From: Perlucidibaca piscinae DSM 21586
GTDB lineage: Bacteria > Pseudomonadota > Gammaproteobacteria > Pseudomonadales > Moraxellaceae
DNA: 64,000 nucleotides
Reading direction: 5' to 3'
NCBI RefSeq assembly: GCF_000420045.1
Contig: NZ_ATUE01000005.1
Location: 722,089 to 786,088, forward strand
Shown here: in pieces, positions 18,879 to 27,644 of the stretch
How the letters are laid out: each line of letters begins with the position of its first letter
How positions within the stretch are numbered: position 1 is the stretch's first letter
Position numbers and translations under genes: made by a program
Notes under the pieces: model-generated
The model's database searches: none
What the model saw: only the letters and a program-made list of their open reading frames with translations
What the model was told of the DNA's origin: nothing

Positions 18879-19019
18879 GGGTGTACCTCGATGTGTCATC
18901 TGATGCTGGCCGGTGCTGACTGACAAGTCAGGCACGAGGCGGCGGTTTCTGGTAAAAATATCCCTCTAGTTTAGCGCGTCCCTGTGTCCGGGGTGCATTT
19001 TTTCGGAACGACCTCGGCC

Positions 19020-19661
19020 ATGGCCACACGCATCACCAATCACAAGCTCAGCGGCAGCAGCAAGACCTGGATGAAGGAGCATCTGGACGATCCCTATGTC
19101 CAGCGCGCCTGGAAGGATGGCTATCGCTCGCGCGCCAGCTACAAGCTGCTGGAAATTCAGGACAAGGACAAGCTGATCAAGCCCGGCATGCACATCCTTG
19201 ACCTTGGCGCGGCGCCTGGCGGCTGGTGCCAGGTTGCCGGACGGCTGATCGGTGATCGTGGCCGCGTGGTGGCGACGGACATCCTGCCCATGGATGCCTT
19301 GCCCGACGTGACCTTCGTGCAGGGCGACTTTCGCGAGCAGAACGTGCTGGATGAGATCCTGTCGGCGCTCGATGGTCAGCCGGTGGACCTTGTAATCTGC
19401 GACATGGCCCCCAATATGTCTGGTAACAATGCCGTGGACCAGCCGCGCGCGATGTATCTCTGCGAGCTGGCGCTGGACATGGCCGTGCGCGTGCTCAAGC
19501 CGGGCGGTGCGTTTGTCGTGAAGGTCTTCCTGGGGGAGGGCTACGAGGCGTACCGGGCACAGATCCGCGAGCATTTTCCGGTGCTCAAGGCGCGCAAGCC
19601 GGACGCGTCGCGCGCGCGGTCGCGCGAGGTGTATCTGGTGGCCACCGGTTTCAAGCCGTGA
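19020..19661 (+). CDS. rlmE: RlmE (RrmJ/FtsJ), 23S rRNA U2552 2'-O-methyltransferase
   Basis: RlmE methylates the 23S rRNA A-loop late in 50S assembly. From ATG 19020 it has 213 residues and begins MATRITNHKLSGSSKTW; an in-frame GTG at 18984 would add 12 atypical residues. The SAM-binding motif is HILDLGAAPGGWCQ (about 55-68). The K-D-K-E catalytic set is recognisable: K in RSRASYKLLE, D in CDMAPNMSG, K in FVVKVF and E in SREVYLV. It lies upstream of ftsH with a 91-bp gap. Confidence 0.96.
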   Translation: MATRITNHKLSGSSKTWMKEHLDDPYVQRAWKDGYRSRASYKLLEIQDKDKLIKPGMHILDLGAAPGGWCQVAGRLIGDRGRVVATDILPMDALPDVTFVQGDFREQNVLDEILSALDGQPVDLVICDMAPNMSGNNAVDQPRAMYLCELALDMAVRVLKPGGAFVVKVFLGEGYEAYRAQIREHFPVLKARKPDASRARSREVYLVATGFKP

Positions 19662-19752
19662 CAGATGTCGCGGTGACCGCTGCAGAATCATTGCCGAGCG
19701 TGCCCGTGTGGCGCAAGCTTGGTGCAAGTCATGAACCCGGAGGTTCGACACC

Positions 19753-21684
<1,932 letters not shown>

Positions 21685-21763
21685 TCTCGCCATTGCCGGT
21701 TGCTCAGGGTCGCTCAGGCGGCCCTGATGCTTTCCGGTATTCCAGGGCAACGGACCATTCATC

Positions 21764-22603
21764 ATGAAACTGCACTGCGGGTCACGCCTGCTTGATCTGT
21801 CACGCCCGGTGGTCATGGGCATTCTCAATGTTACCCCTGACTCGTTCTCCGATGGCGGTCGCTACACCGCCCTGGATGCTGCCCTGCGCCAGGTCGAGCA
21901 GATGCTGGAGGGGGGGGCGGCGCTGATCGACATCGGTGCCGAGAGCACCCGGCCCGGCGCATTGCCGGTGTCCGTCGGCGAGGAGCTGGATCGTCTGCTG
22001 CCGATCGTCGAGGCGGTGGCCAGTCGTTTTGACACCATTGTCTCCATTGACACCTCCACGCCCGAGGCGATGACGGCCTGCGCCGCGCGGGGTGCCGGAC
22101 TGATCAACGACGTCCGTGCCCTGCGTCGTCCCGGTGCCCTGGAGGCGGCGGCAGCAACCGGGCTGCCGGTGGTGCTGATGCACATGCAGGGCGAGCCCGG
22201 CACCATGCAGCGCAACCCGGTCTACCAGGATGTCGCGACCGAGGTGGTGGATTTTCTGCGTGAACGCATGCTGGCCTGTGAACAGGCCGGCATTTCCGTC
22301 GATCGGATCGTGCTCGATCCAGGCTTCGGTTTTGCGAAAACCCTGGCGCATAATCTGCGCTTGCTGCATGAGCTGCAGGCACTGCAGGCGCTGGGACGTC
22401 CGGTGCTGGTCGGGGTGTCGCGCAAGTCCATGCTGGGAGCCGTGCTTGGTGGCGCCCCCGTGGATCGGCGCCTGCATGCCGGGCTGGCCGCTGCGGTGCT
22501 GTCCGTCGAACGCGGCGCACGAATCATCCGTACCCATGATGTCGGGCCGACTGTCGAGGCGCTGGCGTTGTGGCAGGCACAAGAACACGAGGAAAGCACA
22601 TGA
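21764..22603 (+). CDS. folP: FolP, dihydropteroate synthase
   Basis: FolP condenses p-aminobenzoate with hydroxymethyl-dihydropterin pyrophosphate in folate synthesis; it is the sulfonamide target. The 279-residue TIM-barrel has the signatures VMGILNVTPDSFSDGGRY (about 12-29) and IDIGAESTRPGA. The pterin-site DPGFGFAK and the C-terminal SVERGARIIRTHDV are also present. Its TGA overlaps the glmM ATG (ATGA). The pterin substrate is made by FolK, encoded elsewhere in this window. Confidence 0.97.
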   Translation: MKLHCGSRLLDLSRPVVMGILNVTPDSFSDGGRYTALDAALRQVEQMLEGGAALIDIGAESTRPGALPVSVGEELDRLLPIVEAVASRFDTIVSIDTSTPEAMTACAARGAGLINDVRALRRPGALEAAAATGLPVVLMHMQGEPGTMQRNPVYQDVATEVVDFLRERMLACEQAGISVDRIVLDPGFGFAKTLAHNLRLLHELQALQALGRPVLVGVSRKSMLGAVLGGAPVDRRLHAGLAAAVLSVERGARIIRTHDVGPTVEALALWQAQEHEEST

Positions 22604-23934
22604 GCAGAAAGTATTTCGGCACCGACGGTGTCCGTGGCCTGGTCGGCCAGTACCCCATCACCCCGGATTTCGCGCTCAAGCTGGGCTGGGCTGCCGGCCG
22701 CGTCATGGCCTCGAAGGGGCGTGCATCGGTGGTGGTTGGCAAGGACACCCGGTTGTCCGGCTACCTGTTCGAGTCGGCACTCGAGGCCGGTCTGTCGGCT
22801 GCCGGTGTCAGCGTGCGTCTGCTCGGGCCCATCCCCACGCCGGCGGTCGCGCATCTGACGCGTGCGTTCCATGCCAGTGCCGGCATTGTCATTTCGGCGT
22901 CGCACAATCCCTATCATGACAACGGCATCAAGTTCTTCGGGCCGGATGGCAAGAAGCTGGCCGATGCCGTCGAGCACGAGATCGAGGCCTGGCTGGATCG
23001 CGACATGGTCATCGACAACCCGGACCAGCTCGGCAAGGTCACTCGCCAGGAGGATGCCCGCGGTCGCTACATCGAGTTCTGCAAGTCCAGCTTTCCGTTC
23101 CACCTGTCGCTGCGTGGTCTGAAGATCGTCGTCGATTGCGCCCATGGCGCCACCTATCAGGTCGGCCCGGCGGTGTTCAGCGAGCTCGGTGCCGATGTCA
23201 TCAGCCATGCCTGCACTCCCAACGGCACCAACATCAATGACCAGGTCGGCTCCACGCATCCGGAGGGTCTGCAGCGTCGGGTGCTGGCCGAGAAGGCGGA
23301 CTTGGGCATTGCCTTTGATGGTGACGGCGATCGCATTGTCATGGTGGATCACCGTGGCGAGCTGGTCGACGGCGACGAGCTGATCTGCCTGATGGCGCGC
23401 GAGCGCGTGCGTGCCGGACGTCCCATCCTGGGCGTGGTGGGCACGCTGATGAGCAATTTCGGCATGGAGCGGGCGATTCGCGACATGGGGCTGGACTTTG
23501 TGCGTGCTGCCGTCGGCGACCGCTATGTCATGGCCGAGCTGGAGTCGCGCGGCTGGAATCTGGGCGGCGAGGCATCCGGACACATTGTCTGCCTCGACAA
23601 GGCCACCACCGGTGACGCCATCGTGGCGGCACTGCAGGTGTTGGCAGCCATGGTGGCGAGTGACCGGTCGCTGGCCGAGCTCAAGTGCGGCATGAGCAAA
23701 TACCCGCAGGTGCTGATCAACGTGCGTCTGGCCGAGAAGATCGATCTGGCGGCGTCAGCCGCCGTGCAGGCCGCCGTGCGTGCTGCCGAGCAGCGCCTCG
23801 GCGACCAGGGTCGGGTGCTGCTGCGGGCATCGGGCACCGAGCCGGTGATCCGGGTCATGGTCGAAGGTCAGGATGCGGTACTGGTGCAGGCGCTGGCCGA
23901 GGAGCTGGCCGAGGCGGTCCGCGGCAGCTTGTAA
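22600..23934 (+). CDS. glmM: GlmM, phosphoglucosamine mutase
   Basis: GlmM converts glucosamine-6-P to glucosamine-1-P for UDP-GlcNAc, peptidoglycan and LPS. It has 444 residues from ATG 22600, with GAGGAAAG just upstream and a 4-bp overlap with folP. The phosphorylated active-site serine is S101 in ISASHNPYHDNG, the Mg-binding loop is AFDGDGDR, and RASGTEPVIRVMVEG is the C-terminal phosphate-binding motif. Order folP-glmM-tpiA-secG is as in Pseudomonas. Confidence 0.98.
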   Translation: MSRKYFGTDGVRGLVGQYPITPDFALKLGWAAGRVMASKGRASVVVGKDTRLSGYLFESALEAGLSAAGVSVRLLGPIPTPAVAHLTRAFHASAGIVISASHNPYHDNGIKFFGPDGKKLADAVEHEIEAWLDRDMVIDNPDQLGKVTRQEDARGRYIEFCKSSFPFHLSLRGLKIVVDCAHGATYQVGPAVFSELGADVISHACTPNGTNINDQVGSTHPEGLQRRVLAEKADLGIAFDGDGDRIVMVDHRGELVDGDELICLMARERVRAGRPILGVVGTLMSNFGMERAIRDMGLDFVRAAVGDRYVMAELESRGWNLGGEASGHIVCLDKATTGDAIVAALQVLAAMVASDRSLAELKCGMSKYPQVLINVRLAEKIDLAASAAVQAAVRAAEQRLGDQGRVLLRASGTEPVIRVMVEGQDAVLVQALAEELAEAVRGSL

Positions 23935-23994
23935 GCAGGGGGCTGGTTGGCTAGTATTGCCGCCCTTGTGTGGCGGCCTTGCGGAGATTCTGTC

Positions 23995-24759
23995 ATGCGT
24001 CGTCCCTGGGTGGGTGGCAACTGGAAGATGAACGGCCTGCGTGCCGATCATGAGGCCCTGCTGGCGGGCTTGCAGCCGCTGGCGCAAATGACGGCCGTGG
24101 ATCTGGCCGTGGTGCCGCCGGCACCGTACCTGGCGGAAATTTCCGCGCAGCTGGCCGGCAGCTCGCTGCGGGTGCTGGCGCAGACCGTGTCCGGTCATGC
24201 CGCAGGTGCCTACACCGGTGAGTGGTCGGCAGCCATGCTGCAGGATTGCGGTGTTGCCGGTGCGTTGGTCGGGCATTCCGAGCGACGCCAGTACCAGCAC
24301 GAAGGTGATGCCGTGGTGGCAGCCCAGTTCCGTGCCTTGCGCGAAGCCGGTCTGCAGCCGGTGCTCTGTGTCGGCGAGACGCTGGCGGAGCGCGAGGCTG
24401 GCGAAACCCTGGCCGTGGTGTCGCGGCAGTTGCTGGCGGTGCTCGAGTCGCAGGGGCCGGAAGCCTTTGACCATGCCGTGCTGGCCTATGAGCCGGTCTG
24501 GGCCATCGGCACCGGTCTGACGGCGACGCCGGAGCAGGCGCAGGCGGTGCATGCTTCTCTGCGTGCGGTGGTGGCGGTGTTCGATGCGTCGCGTGCCGAG
24601 GCGCTGCGCATTGCCTATGGCGGCAGCGTCAAGGCGGCGAATGCGGCGGGGCTGTTTGCCATGCCTGACATTGATGGTGCCCTGGTGGGTGGTGCGTCAC
24701 TGGACGCGAACGAATTCTTGGCGATCTGCGCAGCGGCGCAGGCTCGCGTTACGGGGTGA
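23995..24759 (+). CDS. tpiA: TpiA, triosephosphate isomerase
   Basis: TpiA interconverts dihydroxyacetone phosphate and glyceraldehyde-3-P. It has 254 residues from ATG 23995 (MRRPWVGGNWKMNG), with GGAGA upstream; a longer in-frame extension to 23947 is unlike the family. Catalytic residues are visible: Lys in GGNWKMN, His in GHSERRQY and Glu in AYEPVWAIGTG. The phosphate loop YGGSVK is present. secG starts 5 bp after its stop. Confidence 0.97.
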   Translation: MRRPWVGGNWKMNGLRADHEALLAGLQPLAQMTAVDLAVVPPAPYLAEISAQLAGSSLRVLAQTVSGHAAGAYTGEWSAAMLQDCGVAGALVGHSERRQYQHEGDAVVAAQFRALREAGLQPVLCVGETLAEREAGETLAVVSRQLLAVLESQGPEAFDHAVLAYEPVWAIGTGLTATPEQAQAVHASLRAVVAVFDASRAEALRIAYGGSVKAANAAGLFAMPDIDGALVGGASLDANEFLAICAAAQARVTG

Positions 24760-24764
24760 CAGGT

Positions 24765-25166
24765 ATGGAAACGCTGGTTCTGGTGGTGCATGTGCTGGTC
24801 GCGGTGGTGATGATCGCCCTGATCATGCTGCAGCAAGGCAAGGGCGCTGAAATGGGTGCCTCCTTTGGCGCGGGTGCTTCCGGCACGGTGTTTGGCAGCG
24901 CCGGCTCGGCAGGCTTCCTGACCAAGCTGACGGCGGCTCTGGCGCTGATCTTCTTCCTCACCAGTCTGGGTCTGGCGGTGTTCGCGCGTGATGCGGCTCG
25001 TACCGTGGCAGGCTCGGAGTTCCTCGAGGCGCCGGCTGAGACCCAGGGTCTGCCGGTGCTGCCGGGTGCCGCAGCGCTGCCTGCCGCGCCGGCTGAACTG
25101 CCTGCTCCGGCAGCCGGCAAAGAAAATTCGTCAACAGGGCTTCCTGTTGCGCCCGTAGGCCAGTAA
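24765..25166 (+). CDS. secG: SecG, preprotein translocase subunit
   Basis: SecG is the small SecYEG channel subunit. It has 133 residues from ATG 24765 (METLVLVVHVLVAVVMIAL); a GTG at 24756 overlapping the tpiA stop is an alternative. There are two membrane helices with the conserved loop IMLQQGKGAEMGASFGAGAS between them. The Ala/Pro-rich C-terminal extension after about residue 90 is longer than in E. coli. The gene precedes tRNA-Leu(GAG), the order known from enterics and pseudomonads. Confidence 0.95.
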   Translation: METLVLVVHVLVAVVMIALIMLQQGKGAEMGASFGAGASGTVFGSAGSAGFLTKLTAALALIFFLTSLGLAVFARDAARTVAGSEFLEAPAETQGLPVLPGAAALPAAPAELPAPAAGKENSSTGLPVAPVGQ

Positions 25167-25175
25167 TATCTGCCC

Positions 25176-25193
25176 CCGCCGAGCAATCGGCGG
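25176..25193 (+). other. Hairpin between secG and tRNA-Leu
   Basis: CCGCCGA (25176-25182), loop GCAA, TCGGCGG (25187-25193). It has no T run and lies 9 bp before the tRNA. It may be a processing or stability element separating the secG mRNA from the tRNA. Confidence 0.4.
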
Positions 25194-25202
25194 AACGAAC
25201 AT

Positions 25203-25287
25203 GCGGAAGTGGTGAAATTGGTATACACGCAGCCTTGAGGTGGCTGTGCCTAACGGCGTGGGGGTTCAAGTCCCCCCTTCCGCACCA
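25203..25287 (+). tRNA. leuU: tRNA-Leu (anticodon GAG)
   Basis: This is an 85-nt class II tRNA. The acceptor stem is GCGGAAG/CTTCCGC and the anticodon stem is CAGCC/GGCTG with loop TTGAGGT, giving anticodon GAG. There is a long variable arm, a T arm GGGGGTTCAAGTCCCCC, and an encoded CCA end. It sits between secG and the initiator tRNA, the position of E. coli leuU. Confidence 0.97.
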
Positions 25288-25355
25288 ATTTCCATCCTGC
25301 TCACCTGAGGCGGGATGGATTGCAAGACGCCGGTTTTGATCGGCAGCGAAAGGGT

Positions 25356-25384
25356 TTGACATTGCAAGGTCGGCCCACTACAGT
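25356..25384 (+). promoter_or_regulatory. Promoter of the initiator tRNA
   Basis: A consensus -35 TTGACA (25356-25361), 17-bp spacer and TACAGT (25379-25384). Transcription would start near 25391, just before the tRNA at 25398, and could continue into rimP-nusA-infB. Confidence 0.8.
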
Positions 25385-25397
25385 TCGCAACCTCTGA

Positions 25398-25474
<77 letters not shown>

Positions 25475-25490
25475 CATTCGGACTTGAAGA

Positions 25491-25516
25491 AAGCCCACCT
25501 CGTGTGGGTTTTTTTT
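25491..25516 (+). terminator. Terminator after tRNA-fMet
   Basis: AAGCCCAC (25491-25498), loop CTCGT, GTGGGTTT (25504-25511), then T to 25516. It ends or attenuates transcription between the initiator tRNA and rimP. Confidence 0.85.
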
Positions 25517-25563
25517 CAGGTCCTGCAGCAGGCGGCCGCATGCGGTCGCCGGGCTGCCGACGG

Positions 25564-25586
25564 AGTGGGCCTAGTGCCCACTTTTT
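25564..25586 (+). terminator. Second terminator/attenuator in the rimP leader
   Basis: AGTGGGC (25564-25570), loop CTAGT, GCCCACT (25576-25582), then five T. It lies 56 bp before rimP and after the first terminator. Two tandem terminators ahead of rimP-nusA-infB suggest regulated readthrough; rimP leaders in enterics are also predicted attenuators. Confidence 0.75.
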
Positions 25587-25641
25587 GTTTCTGGGCTGGG
25601 TGGCCGGCATGCATCTGTCCGGTCACGGGAGTAAGGCAGTC

Positions 25642-26109
25642 ATGGCGATCGCGCACAAGGTGGACAAGCTGACCGCGATGCTGGAACCGGCCGTGCAGGC
25701 TTGCGGTTTCGAGCTCTGGGGCATCGAGTTCTTCCAGCAGGGCCGTCACACGGTGCTGCGTCTCTACATTGATACCGAGGCGGAGTCTGGCGTGGGTGTT
25801 GATGACTGCTCGACGGTCAGCCACCAGGTCAGCGGCGTGCTCGATGTCGAGGATCCGATTGCTGGCGAGTACACCCTCGAGGTGTCGTCGCCGGGCTGGG
25901 ATCGCGGCCTGTTCAAGCCCTCGCACTATGCCCGCTTTGTTGGCGAAGAGGTCAGTCTGCGCCTCAATGCCCCGTTGCAGGGCCGTCGCCGCTACAAGGG
26001 CGTGATCCAGTCGGCTGACGAGCTGCAGGTCACCCTGCTCGCGGATGGCGTGACGATTTCCATTCCGTTTGCCAGCATCGACAAGGCAAACGTGGTTCCC
26101 AATTTCTGA
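25642..26109 (+). CDS. rimP: RimP, 30S maturation factor
   Basis: RimP binds the 30S subunit during assembly. It has 155 residues from ATG 25642 with TAAGG five bases upstream; the frame is open further upstream but that part overlaps the terminators. The N-terminal domain contains KVDKLTAMLEPAVQACGFELWGIEF and DDCSTVSHQVSGVLDVEDPI, with EVSSPGWDRGLFKP following; the C-terminal SH3-like domain ends IDKANVVPNF. It heads the rimP-nusA-infB-rbfA-truB-rpsO-pnp series. Confidence 0.95.
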   Translation: MAIAHKVDKLTAMLEPAVQACGFELWGIEFFQQGRHTVLRLYIDTEAESGVGVDDCSTVSHQVSGVLDVEDPIAGEYTLEVSSPGWDRGLFKPSHYARFVGEEVSLRLNAPLQGRRRYKGVIQSADELQVTLLADGVTISIPFASIDKANVVPNF

Positions 26110-26137
26110 TTGAACGGTAGAGCACACAGGTCGAATC

Positions 26138-27610
26138 ATGAGCAAAGAAATCCTGTTGGTGGTGGACTCCGTCAGCAACGAGAAAGGCGTTGCCCGCGAG
26201 GTGATTTTTCAGGCCCTGGAACAGGCCCTGGTCGCCGCCACGAAAAAGCGCTTCGACACGGACGAGATCAACATTCGCGTCAGCATTGATCGCAAGACCG
26301 GTGAGTACGAGACCTTCCGCTTCTGGGAAGTGGTTGCCGACGAGGATCACGAGATCCCCGCCATGCAGCTCGCCATCAGCGATGTCGAGGAAAAGGGCCT
26401 GAAGCTCGGCGACATCGTCGAGGAGCAGATTCCGTCGGAAGAGTTCGGACGCATTGCCGCCCAGACCGCCAAGCAGGTGATCGTGCAGAAGGTCCGCGAG
26501 GCCGAGCGCGCCCTGGTGGTCGACGCCTACCGTCACCGTGTCGGCGAGATTCTTTCCGGCACCGTCAAGAAGACCACGCGTGATGGCCTGATCATGGATC
26601 TCGGCGGCAATGCCGAAGCCTATCTGGCGCGCGAGGAAATGCTGCCGCGCGAGAATTTCCGCATCGGTGATCGCCTGCGTGCCGTGCTCTACGCCGTCAA
26701 CAACGAAGGTCGTGGCGCCCAGCTGCTGCTGTCGCGCACCCGTGCCGAGATGCTCATCGAGCTGTTCCGCATCGAAGTGCCGGAAATCGGTGAGGAAATC
26801 ATCGCCATCCGTGCCGCCGCGCGTGATCCTGGCGTGCGCGCCAAGCTCGCCGTGAAGAGCAACGACCACCGCATCGACCCGCAGGGTGCCTGCATCGGCA
26901 TGCGCGGTTCGCGCGTCCAGGCGGTGTCAGGTGAACTCGGTGGCGAGCGCGTCGACATCGTGCTCTGGGATGACAATCCGGCCCAGTTCGTCATCAACGC
27001 CCTGCAGCCGGCCGAAGTCTCCTCGATCATTGTCGATGAAGACAGCCACAGCATGGATGTCGCCGTCGAGGAAGACCAGCTGGCCATGGCCATCGGTCGT
27101 GGCGGCCAGAACGTGCGCCTCGCTTCCGAGCTCACCGGCTGGCGCCTGAACGTGATGACGGTGGCGGATGCCCAGGCCAAGCAGGAGACCGAGGCGCAGA
27201 AGTTCGTCGACGGCTTCGTGACCGATCTGGGTGTCGACGAGGACATCGCCATCGTTCTCGTCAACGAAGGTTTCACCACGCTCGAGGAAGTGGCCTATGT
27301 GCCGCTGGAAGAGCTGCTCGCCATCGAGGACTTCGACGAGGAGCTGGTCGAGGCGCTGCGTCAGCGTGCCAAGGACGCTCTGCTTACCAAGGCCCTGGTT
27401 TCGGAAGAGGGTGCGAAAGAGCCGGCAGAGGATCTGCTCGGCATGGAAGGCATGGATCGTCGGGTGGCGTTTGCGCTCGCGGCTCGTGGTGTGGTCACCA
27501 TGGAAGATCTGGCCGAGCAAGCCATTGACGACATCGTCGACATCGAGGGCCTGACGACCGAGTCGGCCGCCCAATTGATCATGAAGGCGCGTGAGCCCTG
27601 GTTCAACTGA
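26138..27610 (+). CDS. nusA: NusA, transcription termination/antitermination factor
   Basis: NusA binds RNA polymerase and nascent RNA, controlling pausing, termination and rRNA antitermination. It has 490 residues: an N-terminal polymerase-binding domain, an S1 domain (about 135-200), KH1 and KH2 (with GACIGMRGSRVQAV and AIGRGGQNVRLASEL), and two C-terminal acidic repeats (about 365-490), the gammaproteobacterial form. It lies between rimP and infB with short gaps. Confidence 0.98.
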   Translation: MSKEILLVVDSVSNEKGVAREVIFQALEQALVAATKKRFDTDEINIRVSIDRKTGEYETFRFWEVVADEDHEIPAMQLAISDVEEKGLKLGDIVEEQIPSEEFGRIAAQTAKQVIVQKVREAERALVVDAYRHRVGEILSGTVKKTTRDGLIMDLGGNAEAYLAREEMLPRENFRIGDRLRAVLYAVNNEGRGAQLLLSRTRAEMLIELFRIEVPEIGEEIIAIRAAARDPGVRAKLAVKSNDHRIDPQGACIGMRGSRVQAVSGELGGERVDIVLWDDNPAQFVINALQPAEVSSIIVDEDSHSMDVAVEEDQLAMAIGRGGQNVRLASELTGWRLNVMTVADAQAKQETEAQKFVDGFVTDLGVDEDIAIVLVNEGFTTLEEVAYVPLEELLAIEDFDEELVEALRQRAKDALLTKALVSEEGAKEPAEDLLGMEGMDRRVAFALAARGVVTMEDLAEQAIDDIVDIEGLTTESAAQLIMKAREPWFN

Positions 27611-27644
27611 ACCGGCTCACCCCTGTAGCGGAGCAACACGCCCC

